A stretch of 64,000 nucleotides of DNA from Nitzschia sp. DOCU1 (lineage: Eukaryota; Bacillariophyta; Bacillariophyceae; Bacillariales; Bacillariaceae): assembly GCA_951394045.1 (NCBI GenBank), contig OX595988.1:434001-498000 (forward strand), written 5' to 3'. A program made the position numbers and the translations under genes. The notes below the pieces were generated by a model. The model was given only the letters and a program-made list of their open reading frames with translations, searched no databases and was not told where the DNA came from. Positions 1 to 11,129 of the stretch are shown here, piece by piece (position 1 is the stretch's first letter; each line of letters starts with the position of its first letter).

Positions 1-87
1 GGCACTGATCGATATACTACCTCATCATCGGCGTCTACAATAGCATCACCAAGATTACGTACTCTTTCAAACAAGATATCGTCTACC

Positions 88-2640
88 ATGATGTTGGACG
101 ACAACGACGACAATAATAATAATGACAAGAGTCACATTTTGCAAAGTCGCCTCCGCAACGTCCAAACCACGATCCACAAGGCGACTCGCGATGCGTGGAA
201 ACAACAACAGGCTGCTGTTTCCCTACTAGAGGAAGAAGACAATGCGTCTTTCTTGTTGGGCATGGATTTGTTTGGACAAGCGCCTGACATTTTAGAGCAA
301 GGAATTCGTGATAAATTGGAGCAAGTTGAATCGGAATTACAGCGTGTATTGTTGTTGTCGACGGCATCGAGTGAGCAGCAGCAGCAGCAGCAGCAAGATG
401 AAAACACGCCAACAGCAACACAAGACATGGAAGCACGAGTACAAGCCTATCAAAATCAAGTGGCTTTTTTAAAACAAGCTAGTTTGACTCGTTCCGCTTT
501 GGAGACATCAGCCACCTTGGCATCTGCCGCGTTGACGGCCGAACCGAACGTGACCGAATCCAGTCAACACTTGATGCTGGCCAAGGATCACTTGGAGGAT
601 GCCGAACGCTTATTATTGACAATGTCCAAACAACAAGAACAAGCCGTGGGGAGACAAATTCTACAAGGCTTGCAACATGCGATTCGTAGACAACGAGTCG
701 AACTCCTGCACCAGGCGAGCAGTGTCTTGGACACGTCCATTCAGATTGGTGCACAAGAACTATCCGTCAAGTCGTCTAGTCACTTACAAGAAGCCTTTCA
801 AGTACTCGAAACTTTGCAGGGAGGACCTCGCGTCTTGGACGAAACTATGCGTCGTTTGACGCGTCGTCTATTTGATACTGCGCTAAGTCCCTTGTTGCAA
901 GTCTTTCGTACTACTACTTCTACTACTACCACTACTACTAACAACAAGACATTATCGGCATGGAAGGTGGTGGAAACGGAAAATCAACCCACCAAACGCA
1001 TGATTGGTGTATCGACAACGACTTCGAGCACCACCAAACGGGGAGTGGTGCACAAATTAGAGTGGCGACGTTGCGATCAAGTCGAAGATTCGACAACTAC
1101 AGCAGCAACAGCAACAGCAACACTCGACTGGCCCGTCGGGGCTTGGAAGGATACACTCCAAGTTTTGCAAACGATTCTAGTCTTTGTACAAACCAAACTC
1201 TTGTTGGAACGGGACCGTCTTTGTGAGTTGGTGGGAACCAAACTGTTTGGCAAACCGGCGGCCTTACCTTCGCAATTGCACTTGACTGCGTTAGGCTTGG
1301 AGTCAACCTTGTTGGGGGATGACAAGGGACTACTAATGGAAGAACTAGTAGATCTCATGGCAAAGACGTGTTTGCCAGATCAATTGGATGCAGAGCATGT
1401 TACTACCTTGCTCCCTGCTCGTGGAAATGAATTACTCAAGGCTTGCGCCCCCTTTTGCAAAGAACTGGTCGATCGCAAATTGTTGCTACGCGAACCCACT
1501 CCCAAGCTCATTGCATTCTGCACCAACTTTGCCGAAAAATACGTCGAACATCGCCGATGTGTCCTCTTGAATCAAGCAAGAGATATTTTGAGAAATCATG
1601 ACTATCACAACACTGTACTAGTGGGAGTCGACGAAGATGACGTGAAACAAGATGCAGGATTGTCCATCTTTGTATTGCACAAGTCGAGCATTTCGGAAAT
1701 TGCCTCTCAAATCATGGCTTTATTGCGTCAAACGATGCAAGAATCCGTGCAAATGCCCACCGAGCCTGCAACGCTACGTCCAGCCCTCTACAAGACGGCC
1801 CGAGAAATGCTGAGTTTGTTTCGTGCCATTATTCCGGCGTCCCATGGCCACGAAGTAGCCACTGTGCCCCGCACCGCTGCCGTTTTACACAATGACTGTA
1901 TTTACTTGGCTCATCATTGTCTGACTCTGGGATTGGAGTTCAAGGAGCAGTACAATGAGGAGGATGCACGGGGTAAACTATTGCATCAAAGTTGTATCTT
2001 TGTGGATATGGTTCCGTTGTTTCGGGAATTGGCGGATCAGTCCTTGGGGGACATGCTAGATGTTCAAGCCGATCAACTGGTCGAAGTGGTGGGGAGTCGC
2101 ATCACACACCTGGGCCCCGCCTTGCAATCCAACACTAGTCGCCAGGAGTGGTCTGAAGCCGAAACGGCCCTTGCCGCTGGTATTTACCATTTACGTCATT
2201 TGGCACAATCGTGGAGACCCATTTTGTCCAAACGCATGTTTGCTCAAAGTATGGGTCACCTTGCCGATGTCATTTTGACGTTATTTTGGAATCAAGTCAC
2301 TCCCAAGAAGAAACAAGTTTATTTGATTTCTCCAAATGCACGACACTTTTTATTGGGACTCTTTCGCAAAGCCGCCCACGATTTGCAAGAATTATTTGTG
2401 GACCCCCAACCCGAACGATGCATTGAAGATTGTAGTAGTGAATGGGATCGATTTCAAGCGCTCCTTCACTTTTTGGACATTTCATCCAGTTTGGCCCAGG
2501 TGCAGGCCGCTTTGGCGAGCGGCGTCTTTCGCAAAGTGGCTGGACCGGAATTGGCGCAATGGATCCAAGCCGTGCATCATCATGATCAAGTGGAAAGTCC
2601 AGAGCGTCGAGCGCTGTTGCAACAACTTGCGGGCCTCTAA
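88..2640 (+). CDS. ZW10: ZW10-like tethering/kinetochore protein
   Basis: An intronless 850-residue ORF. Near residues 597-640 it has a histidine/asparagine signature (LHNDCIYLAHH, then a leucine-rich stretch and FVDMVPLFREL) that I recognise from the central-to-C-terminal part of ZW10/Dsl1-type proteins. The N-terminal third is rich in predicted coiled coil, also typical of this family. ZW10 is known to act in the NRZ/Dsl1 complex that tethers Golgi-derived vesicles at the ER, and in animals in the kinetochore RZZ complex; the role here is inferred from family only. Two low-complexity inserts stand out: a Q run near residue 100 and a T/N run near 275-290. The first of two adjacent ATGs was taken as start; upstream DNA is non-coding. 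Length fits the family, which is near 780 residues in human. Confidence 0.8.
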   Translation: MMLDDNDDNNNNDKSHILQSRLRNVQTTIHKATRDAWKQQQAAVSLLEEEDNASFLLGMDLFGQAPDILEQGIRDKLEQVESELQRVLLLSTASSEQQQQQQQDENTPTATQDMEARVQAYQNQVAFLKQASLTRSALETSATLASAALTAEPNVTESSQHLMLAKDHLEDAERLLLTMSKQQEQAVGRQILQGLQHAIRRQRVELLHQASSVLDTSIQIGAQELSVKSSSHLQEAFQVLETLQGGPRVLDETMRRLTRRLFDTALSPLLQVFRTTTSTTTTTTNNKTLSAWKVVETENQPTKRMIGVSTTTSSTTKRGVVHKLEWRRCDQVEDSTTTAATATATLDWPVGAWKDTLQVLQTILVFVQTKLLLERDRLCELVGTKLFGKPAALPSQLHLTALGLESTLLGDDKGLLMEELVDLMAKTCLPDQLDAEHVTTLLPARGNELLKACAPFCKELVDRKLLLREPTPKLIAFCTNFAEKYVEHRRCVLLNQARDILRNHDYHNTVLVGVDEDDVKQDAGLSIFVLHKSSISEIASQIMALLRQTMQESVQMPTEPATLRPALYKTAREMLSLFRAIIPASHGHEVATVPRTAAVLHNDCIYLAHHCLTLGLEFKEQYNEEDARGKLLHQSCIFVDMVPLFRELADQSLGDMLDVQADQLVEVVGSRITHLGPALQSNTSRQEWSEAETALAAGIYHLRHLAQSWRPILSKRMFAQSMGHLADVILTLFWNQVTPKKKQVYLISPNARHFLLGLFRKAAHDLQELFVDPQPERCIEDCSSEWDRFQALLHFLDISSSLAQVQAALASGVFRKVAGPELAQWIQAVHHHDQVESPERRALLQQLAGL

Positions 2641-3912
2641 AAAGAGGAAAATGTTGGAGGGGGATAGTAGTAGTACTACTAGAGAACATTATACCACAAG
2701 ACACCCGGCCATACTGGAGTAGAATATAACAGAATGGGCGATCCAGGCTCTGGTGTCTGTAGAGCTAGATAGGGTACGATCATCTTGCTTCTATTATGGC
2801 TTTTCAAAATACCTACTAGCAACACGATAGTACCTGGTATCATAGGTACATGATATGCGATCCTACAGTCAGTCGTTCCCAACGGAATACTAGACCATTC
2901 CATACCAGTATTTGACAGTCCGTTAGGGTTCGTAATTATGTTCGTTAGAGTATCGTCCTTTCCTGTGGGCCCCGCAACAATCCTTCGCGGGGCTTTTGTT
3001 TAGCTCTCCACAAGGAAAATTAGGGACTTATGCCATGTCTTTCTCGAACAAGGGGTAGGTGGCACAACTTCAACGTAACCAAAGAGACAGAGAAGAGCTC
3101 CAAAAGTTATTGTTCGCTGTGGTAGTGTCCTCCCTTAAAAGACAAATAGCATCGGAGGCAATTAGAAAGCTCGCGAATCGATGATTCGATGATAGAATGG
3201 GCGCACACTTCTGTACCGAACTGGGGCGATTGTTTCCAGCATTACTTTTTTCGTTAATTGTTCGTTTCAACTTGTTGCGCCAATCCCGAAGGTGCGAAGA
3301 GCATCTCTACTTCTGTCCACATGGGTAATCGGTCAGTAAACGGGACTTTCCTATTAGGTGTTTTAGAATATCGCACCGACATGTACAGTCAGTGCCCATA
3401 CACATTTAGCATCTTGCGGAATTAGAGCTATGTGCTTCCGACATTGCTAATAACATTATTGGGGATGAAGGTCGCTAGACGACTGCGACAGAGACTTCCC
3501 CTAACATTCGCGTTCGCTCCAGAATTATGCTCAAGCAGGATTTTGCTTTCTTACGAAGTAGTTCCAAACGAGGATTTAAGGCTAAAAGCACTTTCTCCAG
3601 AGTTCTAGAATTCCCCATTTGTCCCTTATTTGATTACATGATTGCGATTTAAGGATGTTCTCGCTTGAACCCTAAACACGTTTTCTCATTCCTGCATGCT
3701 ATTTGAATGAGCTTGAAGGGAGGAACCGAAGCCAGGCTTAGGTATTTACGGGGCCGAGTTCGTAGTCGTAGTGTCGATTCTCCCGTGTTACCGTACCGTC
3801 CCTCGGCACGTCCTCGTTATAATCAAAACAGGAGGCCGAGCCAAAACCAAATTCGTGATAACCATCCGCCCACACAATTTCCAAATCAAACTGACAAATC
3901 GATACTATTCCA
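2641..3912. other. intergenic region with one GC-rich hairpin
   Basis: About 1.27 kb without a convincing ORF. Just after the ZW10 stop is a run of TAGTAG/TACTAC motifs (near 2664-2680), which recur in many intergenic parts of this window. A perfect 7-bp GC-only stem (2969-2975 with 2987-2993) with an 11-nt loop is followed directly by TTTT. Otherwise I see nothing recognisable. Confidence 0.5.
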
Positions 3913-4971
3913 ATGCTCCCTGAAACGATGAACATCCAGCAACAATTACTTGCATCGAAGAAACACGGCCGAAAGCTGAGGCTCCCTCAAAATTACTCCC
4001 CGAGCAAACACGCCGTGCTCTGTGGGCGAGGATCCAAGTGCACGAAAAGTCCAGGCAATAAGCGCCTGAAGCAACTTGTGCAAACTTATCTGAAGCCTTA
4101 TTCAGAAGCCAAGAATAAAGTCGAGAAGAGCTCCATCGTCTCTGCGATCATCACTTCTGTTAAGGAAGATTGTCCTGATGGAGCATTCGTAAAATACGAG
4201 GAGGGCGTCTGGTGGGAGGTCGAAGATGCGTTTGCGCGAGAAAAGATAGGCTGTTTGTTCCGAGACTGTCTGCACACTCAATACCGATCAAGCACCAAGG
4301 CAAAGCTTGCGCGCAAGAAGGCCACGGCAGACTGTGCATCCGTTGATGATGACGATGATGATGTGAGCTTACCCATGATCAGGAGCAGCCAACAACAGAT
4401 TTCCTCGCATAATGACTCAGTGAACGCTAGCCAGAGAACAAGCAAAAGTGTCTCTGCCTTGGAACCCCCAACCTCTGGGCGCGTTGGACATGGAAACATC
4501 GATCTTAGCTTATCGATGGATGATATCTTTGGGAAAGACTTCAATAGCAACGCCTTCAACAACAACAAGCCCCTTGGGAACTGCGTTGACACCCATGCTC
4601 AAACTAATCCAACGAAATCCCTTCCTTCCAAACCTATGAAGCTGGAAGATTACAGCTGTCTTCTTGGAGGAAACTACACGAATGGCAGAGTCCATCGACA
4701 AGACTTTATGCGAGACTGCATGCCTGCCGCCACCAACTTTGTTGTTTCATCAGATCCCCTCGAACAGGCGCCCCGAACGAAACGTCAGAGCCATACTAGC
4801 TCTCTCCTTCGGGCAGCGTGTGACATTGTTGGGGGCCCCAAAGATTCGATTGCCGGCGTATGTAACATCACGGATAATGATGACTTGCCCGATGATCTTT
4901 CCGACATTTTCGAGGATGAGGATGCGGAAGACAACAACAATTTTGATCATCAATCGTTTTTCGCTGTGTAA
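3913..4971 (+). CDS. DUF6824-type diatom protein
   Basis: An intronless 352-residue ORF. Residues about 35-135 carry the pattern HAVLCGRG, then PGNKRLKQLV, a lysine-rich helix, IVSAII, and a WWEV...KIGCLFRDCL ending. This matches the CGRG-type domain (DUF6824) that I know as expanded in diatoms and of unknown biochemical function. The rest is low-complexity: a D6 run near residue 147, Ser/Asn-rich middle, and a strongly acidic C-terminus (DDLPDDLSDIFEDEDAED). Basic domain plus acidic tail would fit a nuclear regulator, but that is inference. A second in-frame ATG at 3928 is an equally good start. Single gene, no obvious partner. Confidence 0.75.
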   Translation: MLPETMNIQQQLLASKKHGRKLRLPQNYSPSKHAVLCGRGSKCTKSPGNKRLKQLVQTYLKPYSEAKNKVEKSSIVSAIITSVKEDCPDGAFVKYEEGVWWEVEDAFAREKIGCLFRDCLHTQYRSSTKAKLARKKATADCASVDDDDDDVSLPMIRSSQQQISSHNDSVNASQRTSKSVSALEPPTSGRVGHGNIDLSLSMDDIFGKDFNSNAFNNNKPLGNCVDTHAQTNPTKSLPSKPMKLEDYSCLLGGNYTNGRVHRQDFMRDCMPAATNFVVSSDPLEQAPRTKRQSHTSSLLRAACDIVGGPKDSIAGVCNITDNDDLPDDLSDIFEDEDAEDNNNFDHQSFFAV

Positions 4972-5121
4972 ACATAGCTATACCAATAGAGACATTTTCC
5001 CTACCAATAGCATTGCGTCATAGTCAGTACTGATCCTCTCATCGTTCAAAGTCAAGGCGCGCAGTGACGCTCAAATAGTTGATTCCGATTGTCCCCGTTT
5101 GGCAGAAGGATCGATTGGAGA

Positions 5122-6531
5122 TTAGTGGGGGAACTTGTTAGCACCTTTCATCCATCGATGCGAACCTCCATTCACTTCTCGAATGAGTACTGTCAGATCC
5201 ATCTGAACACATCCATCGTTGTCTATTGGATCTAAAAACACTTTCGCGAGATCCATCAGGCCCCAAAAGAATACTGTATAGATACCCATGGATACTACCG
5301 AAAAGATGCCTAGCTCGGCATATCTGTTCGGAAAGGAACAGAGAACATGAGAAGACAAATCGACACGAGTCAACAACAATGTAATGTATGGGGAGGGTGG
5401 TTCATTGAGTTCTTTCGAAACGCCGCCATCCGTCACTTACTGAGCCAAGGGCGCACAAAACAAGAATGAATCGACCATGATTTGTACAAAATGTGTATAC
5501 GCTAGTGGCATGCGGTCATGAACCTTGTGGGCCACTTGAGCGGACATGCTCCTAACAGCGCAAGCCTTTTCCAAAAGGATTTGTTCCAAGCCAGCTCCCC
5601 CCTCGAGAACTCCGCGTTGGCGAGCTTGATGGCACTTGTAAAGTACCCATTCCAAAAAGATATAGTGGCGTTCTGTCTTGGATATACCGATTGGTCGTTC
5701 CATGGTTTCTTTTTGATGAATGTTCATGATTCCCCGACTTGTCATTCGCGCCAAGCCACGATCCGTCAAGAGGATACGAAATCGTCGTGTCTGGGTCGCC
5801 CATTGGAGAATATGGTAAAGTCGTAGCAACGACGCGACTTCTTCTAGCAATCTTTGCGCTTCGGTAATATAGGTTCCATTCTTTTTTCGACTGACATGGG
5901 TCGCCAACAATAGATTGATATCTTCGATGCGTCCCTGTAAAGATCTCGCAGTCTCATACATCCTTCGCCAAAACGAATAGGCTTGTCCGACAAAAAACAC
6001 CAAGAGAACGGTTATCGCATTCATGAGTGATTTCCAGATGGTGGCAATGATTTGAAGGCGATTGTTGTTTGATGAGGAAAATTCCCATACACGCCAATCG
6101 TCATGAGTCATTTTCCGCAAAAAGACACAAAGTACCAAGGCGCCCATCATGTTTCGCAGAGCACTCCCGGCCACATCATACCAGACGGTGGCATACCACT
6201 GACGCCATAACCAGCGACGGGTGGAAAGGTATGGGTGAATCATGGTTCCGCCATTGTTGCCGATCATATGGTCCAAAATTTGATCAATGGCGGCATCTGT
6301 CGCCTCGTCTTCTAAATCTTCAATGCTGGGAGCCGGATCTGGATATTGAGAGGAATCATCCCCCATAAGGTTACGATGACGAAACAATGCGTGGCCACCT
6401 CTGAGTTGGATCAATGTCGGTTGCTGGCGGCAAAGGCTGCTGCTGCTGGTGGTGAACAACTCGGCCCGAGTCCCCCCAAGAATTATCCCTGAAAATGCAC
6501 ATAGCCGACTTATCGTCAGCAGATTTGCCAT
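5122..6531 (-). CDS. bestrophin-like anion channel (two exons)
   Basis: Two exons, complement(5122..5323, 5441..6531), giving 430 residues. The intron (5324-5440, 117 nt) starts GTAAGT and ends AACAG; joining restores the frame as LAQ|YAELG. The product has a hydrophobic N-terminus (residues 1-24) like a signal peptide, possibly part of a plastid bipartite signal. It then has a W/R-rich segment before a first membrane helix (about 125-143), a second near 170-188, and a C-terminal pair around PLAYTHFVQ and FWGLMDLAKVFLDPIDNDG. The PLAYTH and DLAKVFLDP segments are typical of bestrophin/RFP-TM proteins. The acidic DPIDND stretch resembles the calcium-binding clasp of animal bestrophins. Stramenopile relatives are proposed thylakoid chloride or bicarbonate channels; that role is inferred. 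Confidence 0.75.
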
Positions 6532-7128
6532 TTTGCACTATCAGGATTTGCCACAAAGCAACGTATAGCAATGACAAGGAAGAAAAAGTCTCACAATAAT
6601 GGATCGAATGTGTTGCCAAAACAGATCTGCCATAGCAATGTCATTGGCGGCGACACAAGTCGACAGAGGAAATGGAATCTTCCTTCCGATGATGGAGCGC
6701 CGCGTGCCTGCGTCGGGGGCTTTTCGCGCGGATCACCTCCCTCTTTTTCTGCTCTCCCCCGCTCCCTTTTCGTCCTTCCGCAGTCCGATGAATCATATTA
6801 AAATGTCGTGTGAGACATATTTACATAAGGACACGCAGGTGGAGGGAGGCCCAATGGCACCCCTAGGATATCCAACTCTAAAAAGACGGTCATCCAACCT
6901 GTAAGCTATTTAACGTATTCTCTAGTCACTAAGACACCGACAAGACACAAACAAAAAAAGACACTGTCCGTGATTCGAACGCGTGCCGTTACCAACTGGC
7001 ATGACTCAAATACGACCCAACCACCCATCAATTTTTCAGCATCGATTCGCCTCTCCTGCCTACCCAAATCACCTCCAAACTTGCATTTTTCACACCTTTT
7101 TATGCCATGCCTTTCCCAGCATTACCCA
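6532..7128. other. intergenic region, left flank of transposase block
   Basis: About 600 bases between the bestrophin start and the first ORF of the transposase block. Near 6970-6985, read on the minus strand, there is a B-box-like GTTCGAATC followed by a run of seven T, as in a decayed tRNA-derived sequence; no complete cloverleaf can be drawn. No coding sequence recognised. Confidence 0.4.
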
Positions 7129-7918
7129 TCACACCCTCATTTCCCACTCCATGAAAGGAGCATTTTCTTCCTTCGTGCCTACCTCATGGCCATCATCACA
7201 GGTAGTAGTAATTTGTGCAGTCTTATCGTCATCGTCCTCGTTTTCCTCTTTCACACCTTCACCTTCATCTCCCATTACTGGCGCACCATCAGGACCTTCA
7301 CTTCGACTTGCCACCACCAAGGCATAACCAACTTGGTGAGCATTGTACCAAACGCCCAATCGAGGATGAAAGACAATATCATGACTGTCTTCAGATGGTG
7401 GTGAAGGACGTGCGATCATGATCCGCACCTTCTCGTCAAGACCACGAATCTTGGAGTTCTTGTCCAAGCCTGGAATAGCCACAGTATCCCAAACCTCAAG
7501 ATTAATGTTGTTGGGCACCTTCAAGCCTTCTTCAAAAGGGGTGGTTGGGTTGTCAAACCACTGCGAGGCTGGACGACCATGCAATTCACACCTGAAGAAT
7601 CTGCGCTCTTTAAGCTCTCGGGTAGAGCGGCGAAGGATAAACTCATGCTCATCCCCAACAATCTTGTATCCAGCTGTAAAGAAACACACATATATGAGCA
7701 ACAAGAAGATTTAACAATGAATAATTCTCGGCGATATACTTACATCGGTACACATTTTCAATGGCTCTCTTGCTTTCAGCCCAAGCATTAGCTGTCAGGC
7801 GATAGAAATCCCCTTCTTCATCTGCATCCTTTTCCATGGCGCCCCGTACAAGGAGCTGAGCAATGGTTGCTTCATGCCAATAAGGGTAATATTCCTTCAT
7901 GGTGCAAGTTTTGCTCAT
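7129..7918 (-). CDS. unknown protein in the MULE block (two exons)
   Basis: Two exons, complement(7129..7673, 7744..7918), 239 residues. The intron (7674-7743, 70 nt) has GTAAGT and TTTACAG borders and joins in frame as VYR|SGYKIVG. I do not recognise the family. The N-terminal half is a regular mixed sequence (MKEYYPYWHEATIAQLL, later FRCELHGRPASQWFD). The C-terminal 45 residues are acidic and low-complexity. It is transcribed divergently from the transposase gene 430 bp away, so it may be an accessory gene of the same element or an unrelated host gene. The clean splice restoration supports a functional gene. Confidence 0.55.
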
Positions 7919-8350
7919 TAGACGACAATGAACGATGAATCACCAAAAACAATGAATCTGTGGAGCCTCCGCCGCACATGTTACCTCCTACTCTTTCACA
8001 AATAATTGGTTTGGAGATTGACGTTCAAACTTCATCTGCAAGTTTGAATGCTCCCTACTATCCATCCATGAAGATTAGACCCTCCGTTCATTGGTTCATT
8101 GACATTTGGACCCCAAAATACCTGCTCCTATCCATCCACGAAGACCCGATCCCAATCGAATCTAGCCAAATTTTGTTGACCCTAGTTATTCAATCTTTCA
8201 ACGTCCATTCCAACATACAAAATACTATCTCTTGCCACCTCAACGGCTGAATCTGACCAATATTCAAGTATGGCACTTAGAAGAAATGCACGTTCTTGTA
8301 TACTCACCAAAATTTCAGATTCCCGATCCAAACTTGCTGCCACCTGACCG

Positions 8351-11125
8351 TTGGCGCCACATTTTGGCAAAGGATATGCAAAAGATGCTTCACCTTTATG
8401 TTCATGGAAGACCCCCCACCAACTTGTTCCACAGTTCTCAACAATGTCCACTAATCCAAACAAGAAAGCAAAAGGGTGCAGTGAAAGCCCTCCATCCCGA
8501 CCGACTCTGCAGGAGAAACTGAGTCTGTATGAGAACGTCAACTATGCAACGCCCATCAGGGAGTCCATGCAGGCAGTGGCAATCCAAAACTTTGTGGACA
8601 ACTCCATTTCCCACTACGACCAATCACACACCGTTCCAACACCCCAAACCCAACTTTTCCATTCCGCAGCCTCTGAGCTGGGGGCAGTGGGTACTAAATC
8701 AATCGTGGACCGCCAAGCAGTACTTTTCCAGATAACCCGACAGTACCTTGACAGCTCATCCACCTCCCACTCCTCCACCTCCCAGTCATCAGCACCAAAG
8801 ACACTTTTTGCCCCTAGCCAATGTCGCAAGCAAACCTCTCTCCTAGCAGTACCTCACAACCACATCCCAGGACAAATCTTTGGTGGCGAGAAGCCACAAT
8901 ATGGAAAGAAACGAATGAAAGAATCGGAATATGACCATGTGCCCGTGCAGGAGTATTCCAGCATTGCCCAAGCCCTGTGCAACGTTGGTGGACTGGGTCC
9001 TAATGCTTTAGTCAATAAGACCAAGCCATCCCACCACAGTAGCAATGGTTTTGCAGCCATCCACTTCCACTGTCGCTTCCAGGGTTGTAAGTGCACTTTC
9101 CGCTGCCGTCTCTTTTACCCAATAGCTGCGTCAGCTGTCAATGATAACAACGAGGATGATGAAGACGATCTGGACAATGAAGAGAAAGAGGAACAAGAGG
9201 ATGATGTGTACGTAGGTCCAGTTGCTGTACAACTACTCAAACGTCACTCTTGTGGCCAAGTAGTGACATGGAAGGATCATCTGCTGGCCAACAACCGTGG
9301 AAAAAAGGGGCTTCATCCTATCTTGAAGCATGCTATAAACACAATGGTTCACAGCAACAAGAAAGTTCCAGCCTTTCGCCTTCCCAAAGCTGACGAAATG
9401 GTTAACTTGCTTCTGGAAAAGCTGGGCGATGATTGCACAAACTTATTCCCAGACGGTTGTTTGGACATTGTGACCAAACAGATCACAGAGTATTGGCGAG
9501 ACAAAAGGAGGAATATGTTAGAGAAGTATGCAACCGTGGGGGATGTTGAGCTCAGGTACTTACCACAGTTGGAGACATTCCGCTGTCGTTATGGGCTGAC
9601 CATTCCCAGTGCCTACAATCCACCACTTCCACAACACCTTGGATCTTTGGGGGTTCAAGATCGGTTACGTTCATTTGCAAACAACCTGTTGAACAACAGT
9701 TCATGTGTGCCGCTACAGAACCCACACGTTGAAGATGGCAGTAAGCATTGTGTCGAACACCAAATGTTGATCTTGGCTTTCCCCCCTGCTACCGACCCAT
9801 ATGTTGGCAAACTTGTGGCACATGTTCGTGCAAATGATTGTTTTGAAAACACTGAGGGCTGGTCCGAGAAGCATATGATTTGCTTTTCGACCATTCACCT
9901 GTTGTACCAAGCCTTTCTAGCTGGTCATCGGTATAAATGGCAAGTCATGGCCAACATTGATTCCACGCATGGTGCCGATTCAGGTGGTGGAAAACTCATG
10001 AGCTTCGGTGTTGTTGCCACCAAAAAGCATGGCCGAGGTAGTGATTATCGACGAACTTTCCTTCCATTCATTTTCGCACGCATACTTGAAGAAAATGAGC
10101 TTGTTGCAGTCCTGCTCCTTGCAACATTGAAACACTATGTGCGGCGCCTTTTTGGCCTGCACTTCGATGTCCAAGGTGGACTGATTTCAGACCATGCTCA
10201 GGCCTTTGTCAATGCATACGGTCGAGTATTCCCCAATAGGAATCGGGGCCAATGTTTTGCACATGTTGCCCTCAAAGTGAAAGATCAGACTGGAAGGCGC
10301 AAAAGAGGAACTCCTGGTTACATCAAGTGGGTTCGTGATCGCCGTTTCCTTGCCATTGCTGCTACCGATGTCAATCGAATGCATCGATGTGCAACCGGCC
10401 CCATGAAGGACAAGTACACTGCGCTTGCCCTGGAAGCTTGGAACGTGCATGGGGAAACAAGACTTGCAGAAGTCTTCAGAAAGAGTTACGTGGACTCCAT
10501 TGAGCATTCGCATTTCCGCTACAATGAGTTTTGTCTCCCAGGTGATACACCCTCCACAAACTCTCTTGAACGAAAGCATCTGACGATGAAAGGCAGCAAG
10601 GAAACAGCTGGCCTATGCTCATTTGGGTTGTCGCTCCAAAGCATGATCACCCAGGAATTCCCCCGAATGGTAAATCTGTTGTCATCCAGAGCAGGCTTCT
10701 TGGAATATCATCTTCGAATCCGTGATGTGACAGCCTTAAGTATGGACACAAAGTTGATGAAACAGGTGAGTCGTCTGACACCGCATGATTTCTTCCACAA
10801 AGAGGGATCAATGGAAGAGCAAACGTACCTTGCCAACTCCGTGGAGTTCATTGGAACTCCAATCGACGAGGATCGCTTTTCCAAGTGGCTCAAGGCCTGC
10901 CAAGGCACTCTGGATAGTGAGCACTCAACTCGAAAGGAGTTCTATGATGCTGGAACCGCATTGGTTCTGGTGAAGAAAGGTCGTTTGCGAGGAAGCAGTG
11001 GTGATGAGATATGGTACTGCAGCTGTCATGATTTTTACAGCACAACGGCATGCTGTCACGCATATTTCATGAACCATGGCTCGGCTCCCCACCTTTCTGT
11101 CCGACATACCCAAGCCAAACCATGA
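8351..11125 (+). CDS. MULE-type transposase with SWIM zinc finger
   Basis: An uninterrupted ORF of 924 residues; a second ATG at 8444 may be the true start (893 residues). Around residues 235-310 a Cys/His cluster (HFHCRFQGCKCTFRC, later LLKRHSCG) separated by an acidic loop resembles the FLYWCH/WRKY-GCM1 zinc fingers that precede MULE transposases. Candidate catalytic residues are D537 (NIDSTHG), D614 (LISDHAQA) and E740 (NSLERKH). Residues about 888-905 hold CSC-x8-CCH, matching the SWIM pattern CxCxnCxH. These domains in this order are typical of Mutator-like element transposases, which cut and paste DNA through terminal inverted repeats. The frame is intact over 2.7 kb, so the copy may be young. 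I could not locate its terminal inverted repeats. Confidence 0.8.
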   Translation: MAPHFGKGYAKDASPLCSWKTPHQLVPQFSTMSTNPNKKAKGCSESPPSRPTLQEKLSLYENVNYATPIRESMQAVAIQNFVDNSISHYDQSHTVPTPQTQLFHSAASELGAVGTKSIVDRQAVLFQITRQYLDSSSTSHSSTSQSSAPKTLFAPSQCRKQTSLLAVPHNHIPGQIFGGEKPQYGKKRMKESEYDHVPVQEYSSIAQALCNVGGLGPNALVNKTKPSHHSSNGFAAIHFHCRFQGCKCTFRCRLFYPIAASAVNDNNEDDEDDLDNEEKEEQEDDVYVGPVAVQLLKRHSCGQVVTWKDHLLANNRGKKGLHPILKHAINTMVHSNKKVPAFRLPKADEMVNLLLEKLGDDCTNLFPDGCLDIVTKQITEYWRDKRRNMLEKYATVGDVELRYLPQLETFRCRYGLTIPSAYNPPLPQHLGSLGVQDRLRSFANNLLNNSSCVPLQNPHVEDGSKHCVEHQMLILAFPPATDPYVGKLVAHVRANDCFENTEGWSEKHMICFSTIHLLYQAFLAGHRYKWQVMANIDSTHGADSGGGKLMSFGVVATKKHGRGSDYRRTFLPFIFARILEENELVAVLLLATLKHYVRRLFGLHFDVQGGLISDHAQAFVNAYGRVFPNRNRGQCFAHVALKVKDQTGRRKRGTPGYIKWVRDRRFLAIAATDVNRMHRCATGPMKDKYTALALEAWNVHGETRLAEVFRKSYVDSIEHSHFRYNEFCLPGDTPSTNSLERKHLTMKGSKETAGLCSFGLSLQSMITQEFPRMVNLLSSRAGFLEYHLRIRDVTALSMDTKLMKQVSRLTPHDFFHKEGSMEEQTYLANSVEFIGTPIDEDRFSKWLKACQGTLDSEHSTRKEFYDAGTALVLVKKGRLRGSSGDEIWYCSCHDFYSTTACCHAYFMNHGSAPHLSVRHTQAKP

Positions 11126-11129
11126 CCGC

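Noticed and set aside
360..400. CAG run as a separate microsatellite feature
   Set aside because: It is short, in frame inside the ZW10-like gene, and already described there.
6960..7020. B-box-like GTTCGAATC and T-run on the minus strand as a tRNA gene
   Set aside because: No acceptor stem, D-arm or anticodon arm can be paired upstream; the T-stem itself has mismatches.
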